Shown in pieces: positions 1 to 5,913 of a DNA stretch of 5,928 nucleotides. Location of the stretch: positions 1-5,928 of the forward strand of contig JBKHJB010000142.1 in the NCBI GenBank assembly GCA_046538345.1, in the 5' to 3' direction. Position 1 is the first letter of the stretch; every line of letters starts with the position of its first letter. The position numbers were made by a program, and so were the translations under genes. This DNA is from PUND01 sp046538345. GTDB lineage: Bacteria > Planctomycetota > Phycisphaerae > SM23-33. Under the pieces are notes generated by a model. The model saw only the letters and a list, made by a program, of their open reading frames with translations, ran no database searches and was not told where the DNA came from.

Positions 1-31
1 TGCAAATGCCGACACTGTCCGCGACGGCGGC

Positions 32-60
32 TTTTCATCGCTCGCCAAACCCGTTATAAG
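32..60 (+). promoter_or_regulatory. Predicted sigma70-type promoter of the pyrF operon
   Basis: TTTTCA at 32-37 (4/6 match to TTGACA) is followed by a 17-nt spacer and TATAAG at 55-60 (5/6 match to TATAAT). Transcription would begin near 66-68. This leaves a leader of under 20 nt that holds only the ribosome binding site, so there is no room for a long attenuator or riboswitch before pyrF. The boxes are seen directly; promoter function is inferred. Nothing else is supportable in positions 1-31. Confidence 0.6.
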
Positions 61-83
61 GTCTTTTTGGAAAGGACCACGCA

Positions 84-980
84 GTGGAAAACTTCGCCGA
101 CAGACTGCTTGAGGCAATTGCCCGCAAACGCTCGCCGGTGTGCGTGGGCATAGACCCCAACTTCGACTACCTCCCCGACGAGCTTCGCCGCGACTCCGAC
201 GCGTCGGGACGACTGCAGACCATCCGGTCCTTCTGCGAGGACGTCTTGCGGATAGTCGAGCCGTACGCCCCGGCAGTCAAGCCGCAGTCGGCATACTTCG
301 AGGCCTACGGACCGCCCGGCGTGGAGGCGTATTACGACGTGGTCCGCCGGGCGAGAGAGCTGGGGCTGATTGTCATCGGCGACGTGAAGCGACAGGACAT
401 CGGCTCGACGGCGTCGGCATACGCGGCCGGTCATCTTGCCGACCCGAAGGCCCCGGATGCCGTTACCGTAGGCGGGTACTTCGGTACCGACGGCATCGCG
501 CCGTTTATCGACGCCGCACGCGAGACCGGGCGAGGGCTGTTCGTGCTGGTGCGGACGTCGAACCCCTCCGCCACGCAGGTGCAGGATATCACCGACGTCG
601 ACGGCAAGGCGCTCTACGAACACATGGCCGAGCTTGTCGCCATGCTCGGCGGCGAAGACGGTCTTGTCGGCTCGCGGGGTTACAGCGCGGTCGGAGCGGT
701 CGTCGGAGCGACATATCCCGACGAGGCGCGCAAGCTCAGGAAGTTGATGCCGCAACAGATATTCCTGGTCCCCGGCTACGGCGCGCAGGGCGCCACAGCG
801 GCCGAGTGTAAAGCCGCCTTCGCCCAGGACGGTACAGGCGCGATAGTCAACGCCTCCCGCTCGGTCATCTACGCGCATCGTCGCGAGCGGTACGCCGAGC
901 TTCCGTGGCGACAAGCCGTCGAGTCGGCGGCGAAGGACTTCGCCCGAGACATCCGTAACGCCATCGAAACTCAGCGATGA
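84..980 (+). CDS. pyrF: Orotidine 5'-phosphate decarboxylase (type 2)
   Basis: This cytoplasmic enzyme decarboxylates orotidine 5'-monophosphate to UMP, the last step of de novo pyrimidine synthesis. The 298-residue length fits the longer type-2 (mycobacterial-type) subfamily. Visible motifs in order are CVGIDPN (20-26, with Asp24 expected to contact the ribose); VKPQ with Lys66; the hallmark D-V-K-R-Q-D-I (100-106), supplying catalytic Asp100, Lys102 and Asp105; VPGYGAQG (229-236); and NASRS (256-260), where Arg259 is the expected phosphate ligand. No key residue is missing. The start is GTG at 84, chosen because an AAGGA Shine-Dalgarno at 72-76 lies 7 nt upstream and the protein then begins MENFADRLLEAI, as expected for the family. 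The TGA stop overlaps the ATG of the following kinase gene, so the two are probably cotranscribed. Identification is from recognised motifs and is very secure. Confidence 0.97.
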   Translation: MENFADRLLEAIARKRSPVCVGIDPNFDYLPDELRRDSDASGRLQTIRSFCEDVLRIVEPYAPAVKPQSAYFEAYGPPGVEAYYDVVRRARELGLIVIGDVKRQDIGSTASAYAAGHLADPKAPDAVTVGGYFGTDGIAPFIDAARETGRGLFVLVRTSNPSATQVQDITDVDGKALYEHMAELVAMLGGEDGLVGSRGYSAVGAVVGATYPDEARKLRKLMPQQIFLVPGYGAQGATAAECKAAFAQDGTGAIVNASRSVIYAHRRERYAELPWRQAVESAAKDFARDIRNAIETQR

Positions 981-1810
981 CTCGCAGCGGCCTGGACAAG
1001 CAGTTGTTCGCACTTCGCAGCCCGCCGCCGGCGCGGGTAACGCTGACCGGCCGGGGGGAGTACCGCCTGAAGCGCGTCTTCAAGCACGACTTCTTCGCGG
1101 CTACCTGCCTTTACCAGGCCGTCGGCGAGGCGGACGTACCTCGCATAGTGATAAAGTACGTACGCTCGCAGCCGTTCTTCGGCTTGCCCATGGAGTGGCT
1201 CGCCCGCTGGATGCGCGAGCACGAGGCGGCGGTCTATCGCTCGCTGGAGGGACTGAAAGGGGTTCCACGACACCTCGGCGAAATCGGACGCGACGGCTAT
1301 GCCATCGAGTACATCGACGCCGTTCCGCTGGATCATCTCCGGACGCCGCCGGAGGGGTTTTTCGAGCGGCTGCTGGAGCTTATGCGACAGGTCCACGCGC
1401 GAGGTGTCGCCTATACCGACGCCAACAAGCGTTCGAACATACTCGTCCGCGACGACGGCGCCCCCGCGCTGGTGGACTACCAGATATCCTTCCGCCGGCG
1501 GGACGATTGGCCTTGGCCGTTGAGGAGCGTTTCACGGTGGGCATTCTCCTATGTCGCCGAGAGGGACATCTATCACATACTCAAGCACAAGCGACGAATG
1601 GCGCCACGGGAACTGACAGCAGAAGAGGAAATCATCTCACGCCGTCGCGGTGGTCTGCACCGTCTGCACCGCAAGCTTTCCAAGTCCTGGAGACATCTCC
1701 GCCGCGGGTTCCTGCGAAAGCGGCACGACAAGGGCTTGCTGAAAAGCCCCACAGCCGAGATGGAAGACCACCACCAGCCGGAAAAATCCACCTGGCGAGA
1801 CAGCGAATAG
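977..1810 (+). CDS. Lipopolysaccharide kinase-like (Kdo/WaaP-type) protein
   Basis: This 277-residue protein has a protein-kinase-like fold of the small type that phosphorylates envelope glycans or lipids. Its substrate cannot be told from sequence. Kinase landmarks are VIK with Lys60 (ATP-binding lysine), REHEAAVYRSL (80-90) with Glu83 as the likely helix-C glutamate, the catalytic loop YTDANKRSN (146-154) with Asp148 and Asn154, and DYQ (167-169) in place of DFG, keeping the metal-binding Asp167. The His of HRD is Tyr146. The loop from Asp to Asn is one residue longer than in HRDxKxxN, a variant I associate with WaaP/Kdo-kinase-like proteins. From about 171 on, the tail is very rich in Arg, Lys and His with several Trp, which suggests contact with the inner membrane surface. 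There is no signal peptide or clear membrane span. The ATG overlaps the pyrF stop and has almost no Shine-Dalgarno of its own, so translation is probably coupled to pyrF. A eukaryotic-like Ser/Thr kinase is less likely. Confidence 0.78.
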   Translation: MTRSGLDKQLFALRSPPPARVTLTGRGEYRLKRVFKHDFFAATCLYQAVGEADVPRIVIKYVRSQPFFGLPMEWLARWMREHEAAVYRSLEGLKGVPRHLGEIGRDGYAIEYIDAVPLDHLRTPPEGFFERLLELMRQVHARGVAYTDANKRSNILVRDDGAPALVDYQISFRRRDDWPWPLRSVSRWAFSYVAERDIYHILKHKRRMAPRELTAEEEIISRRRGGLHRLHRKLSKSWRHLRRGFLRKRHDKGLLKSPTAEMEDHHQPEKSTWRDSE

Positions 1811-1819
1811 ACGCCCGCT

Positions 1820-2584
1820 CTAACCGCCGTTTGCCAGCTCGCGGAGATAGATGCCTCCGACGGTCAGACGGTGCATCCACGAGTACGGCAGGGAGTACCG
1901 CACCAGAACCGCCAGGAACGCGTGAGAAACAACCATTGGAAAGATATTCGGCGTGTGAAGGAACAGTTCGATCCACGCCAGGGCGGCACCCCCGGTCAGC
2001 AGCGCCAGAGGCCAGTTGGGCGCGTGCATCAGTCCGAAAAGCACAGCGGATAGAACGACAACCATGCGTCGGCCCACGCCGGCCTGACGTAGTCGGCGAA
2101 CGACGAATGCGTGTATCCAGTACTGCTGAACAAGCGCCCAGCCGAGATAGCCGCCGAAATGTTCGGCTACGTCGAGCGGTTCGTCCCAGTGAAAGCTTCC
2201 GAGGATAGCGGCGGTGACTATGACACCGGCGGCCATCCCTGCCGTCGCCGCGCCGACCTCTTTGAAGGATTTCAGCAGGTTATCCAGGCGTATCCCGCTG
2301 TCGCGCGGGCGGTCGCCGTGCAGAAGGTTCATCGCGATGGGGAACACCCCGGCGAAGATGAAGGTCGCCACGTGCACAAAACGCACCTGCCCGCCGGTGG
2401 GCAATGCGAAGTGCATGTACGCGGCGATTACGCCCAGAAACAGCGCCACCTCCGCAAACAGCAGAAACCGCACCGCCGGCGAAGGAGACCAGGCGTGAAG
2501 TGGTTTTATGTTCAACCAGCCGGTCAGCAAACGCGCTGAGCCGGAACTGTCTGCCGCGGTTTGGGTGGATTTCATCCCCGTCAT
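1820..2584 (-). CDS. CPBP (CAAX-protease-like) membrane protein, glutamate motif degenerate
   Basis: This is a 254-residue integral membrane protein with about seven hydrophobic segments, near residues 38-58, 68-87, 110-130, 144-163, 173-187, 192-208 and 213-230. The pattern is that of the CPBP/ABI family of intramembrane glutamic proteases. FGLMHAP (183-189) matches motif 2 (FxxxH, His187), and SHAFL (220-224) matches motif 3 (His221). The first motif, normally EExxxR, reads QQYWIH (153-158), so both glutamates and the arginine are replaced, and the Asn/Asp usual four residues after the motif 3 His is Ala225. The protein may therefore not be a protease; it could be a scaffold or use different chemistry. 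I start it at the ATG at 2584-2582, which overlaps the flavodoxin stop as ATGA. A start at 2635 would add 17 residues inside the flavodoxin gene, and 2575 is also possible. It ends 9 bp from the convergent kinase gene. Family membership is fairly secure; activity is unknown. Confidence 0.75.
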   Translation of the reverse strand: MTGMKSTQTAADSSGSARLLTGWLNIKPLHAWSPSPAVRFLLFAEVALFLGVIAAYMHFALPTGGQVRFVHVATFIFAGVFPIAMNLLHGDRPRDSGIRLDNLLKSFKEVGAATAGMAAGVIVTAAILGSFHWDEPLDVAEHFGGYLGWALVQQYWIHAFVVRRLRQAGVGRRMVVVLSAVLFGLMHAPNWPLALLTGGAALAWIELFLHTPNIFPMVVSHAFLAVLVRYSLPYSWMHRLTVGGIYLRELANGG

Positions 2585-3060
2585 CCGTGAAGCTTTACAG
2601 CCAGTTCCGCGGCGATCCGTCCGAATTTCTGACACTGTTCGCGAGCGCGGTCGTCCGGGTCGCCTATTGCCACCGCCCCGTAGTGGTCCCCGCCCGGCGA
2701 GCCCTGTATGACCATGCCGTGGATAAGCATCGCCTTGGCGATGTCCAGCACGGTCGTCTCATTGCCGCCGCCGACGTTGGCGCTGCTTGCGAACGCGGCG
2801 CCGACCTTACCGTTGAGTTTTCCGTGAAAGGAAACCGAATCGTCGAGAAACTTCTTCAGCTCAGCCGCCATAGTACCGTAGTACGCCGGTGAGCCGATCG
2901 CGATCGCGTCAAAATCCAGCATCTCCTTCGGCTGGACATCCGCTACCGCCCGCAGGTCCACCTCAACGCCCTCAACGCCGCGGGCGCCCTCGGTCAGCTC
3001 CTCGGCCATGTGTTTGGTATGTCCCGTTCGTGAGTAGTAGCACACCAGCATCTTCGCCAT
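2581..3060 (-). CDS. Flavodoxin-like / NAD(P)H oxidoreductase-like FMN protein
   Basis: This 159-residue soluble protein has the flavodoxin fold and should bind FMN and carry electrons or reduce quinones. The N-terminal strand and phosphate loop read VCYYSRTGHTKHMAEEL (6-22), with the S-x-T-G-x-T FMN-phosphate signature at 10-15. GSPAYYGTMAAELKKFLD (56-73) and ASSANVGGGNETT (91-103) resemble the WrbA quinone-reductase pattern (GSPT-x-x-x-G-N-M-A; GGG-x-E-T-T), and HYGAVAIG lies at 126-133. It is shorter than typical WrbA (about 200 residues), so I call it WrbA-related rather than WrbA. The start at 3060 is chosen because GGGAGG lies 8 nt upstream and the first beta strand follows at once; the in-frame ATG at 3105 would only add an unconvincing 15-residue leader. 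Its stop overlaps the start of the CPBP gene, indicating a two-gene operon. No transmembrane or export signal is visible, so it is cytoplasmic. Confidence 0.9.
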   Translation of the reverse strand: MAKMLVCYYSRTGHTKHMAEELTEGARGVEGVEVDLRAVADVQPKEMLDFDAIAIGSPAYYGTMAAELKKFLDDSVSFHGKLNGKVGAAFASSANVGGGNETTVLDIAKAMLIHGMVIQGSPGGDHYGAVAIGDPDDRAREQCQKFGRIAAELAVKLHG

Positions 3061-3131
3061 AATCGTTGCCTCCCACTGCAGGCGGGTCAGTCGGCTGAGA
3101 CACAAGCCGGACTGTCAGCCACTAGTTTATT

Positions 3132-3160
3132 ATTGTTCCATGACAAGCCGGTCGAAGCAA
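3132..3160 (-). promoter_or_regulatory. Tentative promoter of the flavodoxin-CPBP operon
   Basis: On the minus strand TTGCTT (3160-3155) and AACAAT (3137-3132) are separated by 17 nt. Each box matches consensus at only 3-4 of 6 positions. The site lies in the one clearly AT-rich patch (3121-3140) of an otherwise GC-rich gap, which adds some weight. It would give a leader of about 65 nt. A shifted -10 within the same AT-rich run is equally possible. Confidence 0.3.
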
Positions 3161-3217
3161 GCAAGTTTGCCGGCATCGGCGCCGCGAGGCGTGCACAGCG
3201 CCTCCGGGACCCCTGCC

Positions 3218-3246
3218 TTGTAGTTTTTCCGGGCGACGATTAAATT
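3218..3246 (+). promoter_or_regulatory. Tentative promoter of the GH95 gene
   Basis: TTGTAG at 3218-3223 and TAAATT at 3241-3246 are 17 nt apart (3/6 and 4/6 matches to sigma70 boxes). Transcription would start near 3252, so the two inverted repeats at 3261-3288 and 3298-3324 would both lie in the 5' leader of the mRNA. The match is modest and the assignment is inference. Confidence 0.3.
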
Positions 3247-3260
3247 CGCAGCCCGGAAAC

Positions 3261-3288
3261 ATGCCATACCGACATAGCGGTATGGCAT
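3261..3288. repeat. 11-bp perfect inverted repeat in the GH95 leader
   Basis: ATGCCATACCG (3261-3271) and CGGTATGGCAT (3278-3288) are perfect reverse complements around a 6-nt centre, ACATAG. The site lies 45 bp before the GH95 start codon and just downstream of the tentative promoter. As DNA it could be a repressor operator, for example for a sugar-responsive regulator. As RNA it would fold into a strong hairpin. It lacks a following T tract, so it is not an ordinary terminator. The hexamer CATAGC also occurs twice here (3273-3278 and 3286-3291). Confidence 0.7.
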
Positions 3289-3297
3289 AGCCCCCGG

Positions 3298-3324
3298 CCT
3301 GAGGGTAAAACACGTCGCCTCAGG
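3298..3324 (+). promoter_or_regulatory. Inverted repeat overlapping the GH95 Shine-Dalgarno
   Basis: CCTGAGG (3298-3304) can pair with CCTCAGG (3318-3324) across a 13-nt loop. The right arm includes the AGG that begins the strong Shine-Dalgarno AGGAGG (3322-3327), which sits 6 nt before the ATG at 3334. If the 7-bp stem forms in the mRNA, half of the ribosome binding site is paired. Pairing is seen in the sequence; a regulatory role is inferred. Confidence 0.45.
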
Positions 3325-3333
3325 AGGTACACC

Positions 3334-5658
3334 ATGGCCGAGACAGACCCGTCAGAAACCGCGACAGCAGAGCAACTCCGCGATACCATCCGGCAGATGC
3401 ACGGGGCCGGCGGACAGTGGGAAGACTGCTATCCGCTGGGCAACGGCCGAGTCGGGCTGATGCTGGCAGGTAACGTAGACTGCGAGCAACTGTTTGTAAG
3501 CGAGGAAACCGTCTGGGGGCGGGAGGCGACAGACCGCGATAACCCGCTGGCGGCGCAAAACCTGCCCGAAGTCCGCCGCCTGCTGCTGGCCGGGAGACCC
3601 GTAGAGGCGATGACGCTGGCGGACGCGACCATGCTCGGCGTCAGCGCCCACGTCCAGCCATTCCAGGAAGTGGGAACGGTATTCGTCCGTTTTGCGTCGG
3701 TGCACGGCCGGGAGTGGAGTAACTACAGTCGCGAACTGAATCTCCGCGACGCCATTGCTCGCGTCGGAATCAATGTCGGCGAGGCGCGGCACCAGCGAGA
3801 GGCCTTCGTCAGCAAGCCGGCCGACATCATCGTCGCGCGGTTCCGGTGCGATCGTCCGGAAGTGACATGCACGCTGCGGGTTCGCAGGGAGTTGCGGCTG
3901 GTCGCAGGTACGCGTGACGGCCGGCTGATGGTCGAAGGCAGCGGAACCGGCGCGGGCACGAAGTTTGTCATGCTCATCGAGCCACACGCCGAGGGCGGCG
4001 AACTGCTGGTCGGCGGCGACACCATAAGCGTCAAAGACGCCAACTCGCTGGAACTGCGAATCAGCGTCGGCACCGACTTTTGGCGGGAAGACCCCTATGC
4101 CGCCGCCGAGCGACGTCTGCAGGCAGCCGCCGGCCATGACTACGACGAGCTACGCCGGGAGCACGTCCAGGAGTTCCGCCCGTGGTACGACCGCTGCCGG
4201 CTGGATCTGGGCGGCGACAGCTCCGCGCGTGAGCTGCCCACAGACGAACGGCTTAGCCGCCTCAAGCAAGGCGCCGAAGACCCCGACCTGGAGCGGTTGT
4301 ACTTCGACTTCGGCCGCTACCTGCTCATAAGCTCGTCCCGCCCGGGTGGGCTGCCGGCGAACCTTCAGGGTATCTGGGTCCGGGGCATGACCCCGAAGTG
4401 GGGAAGCGACTTTCACACCAACATCAACCTGCAGATGAACTACTGGCCGACGGAAGTTTGCGGTCTGGGCGAACTCCATCAACCACTGTTCGACTGGCTC
4501 GCCCGACAGGTGCCTTTCGGCGAAAACACCGCGAAGGTCCACTATGGCTGCCGTGGATGGGTGATGCATCACATAAGCGACCCGTGGGGCTTCACCGTGC
4601 CGTCGGACAACGTCAGGTGCGGGCTTTGGCCGACGGGCGGCGCATGGGTGGCGATGCACCTGTGGGAGCACTACCTCTTCACGGGAGACGAGAAGTTCCT
4701 TCGCAACCAGGCCTGGCCGATACTGCGGGGAGCGGCCGAGTTCTTCCTGGACTATCTTGTCGAGGACGACCGTGGCCGGTTGCTCAGCGGTCCGAGTTGC
4801 TCGCCGGAGAACCGCTACCTCATGCCCGACGGCACGGTGGGTCACCTCTGCATGGGCCCCAGCATGGATACGCAGATTATCCGAGAGCTTTTCGACGCCT
4901 GCCTCAAGGGCGCCGAGGAACTGCAGCTTGACGATGCGATTTGCGGACAGCTGCGTCTCGCGCGGGAAAAGCTACCCGGCTACAGCATAGGCAAACACGG
5001 TCAGCTTCAGGAATGGCTGGAGGACTACGACGAGCCGGAACCGGGACACCGGCACGTTTCGCACCTGTTCGCGCTGCACCCTGGAAGCCAGATAACGCCA
5101 GAGCAGGAAAAACTCGCACGGTCGGCTGAGGTCACGCTCGACAGGCGTCTGGAGCACGGCGGCGGGCATACCGGCTGGAGTGCGGCCTGGATGGTGAACT
5201 TCTTCGCCCGCCTGGGCCGGGCGTCCAAGGCGTACGCATCGCTGCGGAAGCTGCTGAGTGAATCTACACGAGGCAACCTGCTTGACGTTCACCCTCCGTT
5301 CCAGATCGACGGTAATTTCGGCGGGACGGCCGGGGTCGCCGAAATGCTGCTGCAAAGCCATGCCGGCACGGTGCGGCTGCTGCCGGCGCTGCCCGACGCC
5401 TGGCGTGAAGGGCAATTCAGCAACCTGCGGGCACGCGGGCGGCTTTCGGTTTCGTGCACGTGGCGCGAGGGCAAGGCAGTCTCGGCCTCTATTCACGCGG
5501 CGGCCGATGCAAAGGTTCGTCTTGTCGCGCCGCCGGGGCAGCGCATAGCCGCAGTACGCGAAGCCGACAAATCACTGCCGGTCACGGCGGAAGCGAACGC
5601 CTTCGTTTTCGATATTCATGCCGGCCAGGAGGTGCAGTTGGCCTTTGCGGAGACATGA
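3334..5658 (+). CDS. GH95 alpha-L-fucosidase, cytoplasmic form
   Basis: This 774-residue glycoside hydrolase of family 95 should release L-fucose (classically alpha-1,2-linked) from glycans by an inverting mechanism. The N-terminal beta domain opens with WEDCYPLGNGRVG (near 29-41). The (alpha/alpha)6 barrel carries NLQGIW, WGSDFHTNINLQMNYW (357-372), SPEN (490-493), HRHVSHLFALHP and HTGWSAAW, then FQIDGNFGG (656-664); a small C-terminal beta domain follows. By comparison with the characterised bifidobacterial AfcA, Glu492 is the likely general acid, and Asn363, Asn365 and Asp659 the base system. His361 is at the position where His favours fucose and Thr favours L-galactose. Length is normal for the family and no domain is missing. 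The start at 3334 has a strong AGGAGG; the open frame upstream back to the stop at 3241 has no ATG, GTG or TTG, so there is no hidden signal peptide. It stands alone on its transcript. Family assignment is very secure; exact substrate is inferred. Confidence 0.95.
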   Translation: MAETDPSETATAEQLRDTIRQMHGAGGQWEDCYPLGNGRVGLMLAGNVDCEQLFVSEETVWGREATDRDNPLAAQNLPEVRRLLLAGRPVEAMTLADATMLGVSAHVQPFQEVGTVFVRFASVHGREWSNYSRELNLRDAIARVGINVGEARHQREAFVSKPADIIVARFRCDRPEVTCTLRVRRELRLVAGTRDGRLMVEGSGTGAGTKFVMLIEPHAEGGELLVGGDTISVKDANSLELRISVGTDFWREDPYAAAERRLQAAAGHDYDELRREHVQEFRPWYDRCRLDLGGDSSARELPTDERLSRLKQGAEDPDLERLYFDFGRYLLISSSRPGGLPANLQGIWVRGMTPKWGSDFHTNINLQMNYWPTEVCGLGELHQPLFDWLARQVPFGENTAKVHYGCRGWVMHHISDPWGFTVPSDNVRCGLWPTGGAWVAMHLWEHYLFTGDEKFLRNQAWPILRGAAEFFLDYLVEDDRGRLLSGPSCSPENRYLMPDGTVGHLCMGPSMDTQIIRELFDACLKGAEELQLDDAICGQLRLAREKLPGYSIGKHGQLQEWLEDYDEPEPGHRHVSHLFALHPGSQITPEQEKLARSAEVTLDRRLEHGGGHTGWSAAWMVNFFARLGRASKAYASLRKLLSESTRGNLLDVHPPFQIDGNFGGTAGVAEMLLQSHAGTVRLLPALPDAWREGQFSNLRARGRLSVSCTWREGKAVSASIHAAADAKVRLVAPPGQRIAAVREADKSLPVTAEANAFVFDIHAGQEVQLAFAET

Positions 5659-5735
5659 TCCGCACTTACCGTTTCCGCGAAGTTCGACCGATGTGCCCAT
5701 CTTCGCATTTGGCTTCGACGTGGCGCCCCTCCTCG

Positions 5736-5756
5736 GCCACGAGCGATGCTCGCGGC
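5736..5756 (-). terminator. Hairpin just downstream of tRNA-Ala, possible terminator
   Basis: In the minus-strand transcript GCCGCGAGC (5756-5748) pairs with GCTCGTGGC (5744-5736) over a 3-nt loop, giving 9 pairs including one G-U. It begins 10 nt after the tRNA 3' end, where a terminator or 3' processing stem is expected. There is no U tract after it, so efficient intrinsic termination is not assured. On the plus strand the same site has one A-C mismatch, so it is better suited to the tRNA transcript than to the end of the GH95 mRNA. The rest of 5659-5766 shows no gene. Confidence 0.45.
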
Positions 5757-5766
5757 GAACGAAGAC

Positions 5767-5839
5767 TGGAGCCGCGGGGATTCGAACCCCGGACCTTCTG
5801 CATGCCATGCAGACGCTCTCCCATCTGAGCTACGGCCCC
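5767..5839 (-). tRNA. tRNA-Ala, anticodon GGC
   Basis: The 73-nt minus-strand sequence folds into a complete cloverleaf. Acceptor arms GGGGCCG and CGGCTCC pair with a G-U at 3-70, the alanine identity element. The D arm is GCTC/GAGC. The anticodon stem TCTGC/GCAGA encloses the loop ATGGCAT with anticodon GGC, reading GCC and GCU codons. The variable region is AGGTC. The T arm is CGGGG-TTCGAAT-CCCCG. The discriminator is A73 and the next bases are GTC, so CCA is not encoded and must be added enzymatically. No intron or mismatch is present, so it should be functional. The GCC codon it serves is common in the neighbouring GC-rich genes. Confidence 0.97.
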
Positions 5840-5841
5840 GC

Positions 5842-5866
5842 AAACCGCCGGCGGGAAAACCGCCGG
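5842..5866. repeat. Direct repeat and hairpin in the tRNA-Ala leader
   Basis: The 10-mer AAACCGCCGG occurs at 5842-5851 and again at 5857-5866. The same stretch can fold: CCGGCGG (5848-5854) pairs with CCGCCGG (5860-5866) across a 5-nt loop, giving 7 G-C pairs. It ends only a few bases before the tRNA 5' end, so in the minus-strand precursor it is a stem next to the RNase P cleavage site. It is not followed by a T run on either strand, so I do not call it a terminator. Confidence 0.55.
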
Positions 5867-5884
5867 TTCGTATTGTCACGTTTC

Positions 5885-5913
5885 CTTGTACCCGATGTTT
5901 CCGGGGCGGTCAA
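5885..5913 (-). promoter_or_regulatory. Predicted sigma70-type promoter of tRNA-Ala
   Basis: On the minus strand TTGACC (5913-5908, 5/6 match) and TACAAG (5890-5885, 4/6 match) are separated by exactly 17 nt. Transcription would begin near 5878, giving a precursor leader of about 40 nt that contains the hairpin at 5848-5866. Position, spacing and match make this one of the better promoters in the window. Confidence 0.6.

Noticed and set aside
54..1013. Long open frame on the minus strand across pyrF
   Set aside because: It is fully antisense to a secure pyrF gene. The translation is Arg/Gly/Val-rich with no recognisable domain, as expected of a GC-rich shadow frame.
1195..2208. 337-codon plus-strand frame over the kinase and CPBP genes
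   Set aside because: It crosses two convergent real genes, and its translation is low-complexity Arg/Pro/Ala-rich without motifs.
2585..2635. Longer CPBP reading frame starting at 2635
   Set aside because: The extra 17 residues lie within the flavodoxin gene and are hydrophilic and unlike the family; the ATGA overlap at 2584 is a better start.
3186..3204. Small inverted repeat GAGGCG / CGCCTC
   Set aside because: Only 6 bp with a 7-nt loop, which is expected by chance in sequence this GC-rich. No T tract and no clear position relative to a promoter.
3122..3313. 63-codon minus-strand frame in the divergent intergenic region
   Set aside because: It runs through the palindrome and promoter region, has no recognisable content and no convincing ribosome binding site. 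I treat the region as regulatory.
3352..4137. Minus-strand open frame inside the GH95 gene
   Set aside because: Antisense to a clearly recognised family domain, with no domain of its own.
5646..5664. Inverted repeat TGCGGA / TCCGCA around the GH95 stop codon
   Set aside because: Considered as a terminator, but the stem is 6 bp, spans the stop codon and is not followed by a T run.
5454..5879. Open frames on both strands around the tRNA gene and the 3' end of GH95
   Set aside because: They read through the tRNA-Ala and the GH95 tail in other frames; the apparent peptide motifs are translated tRNA.
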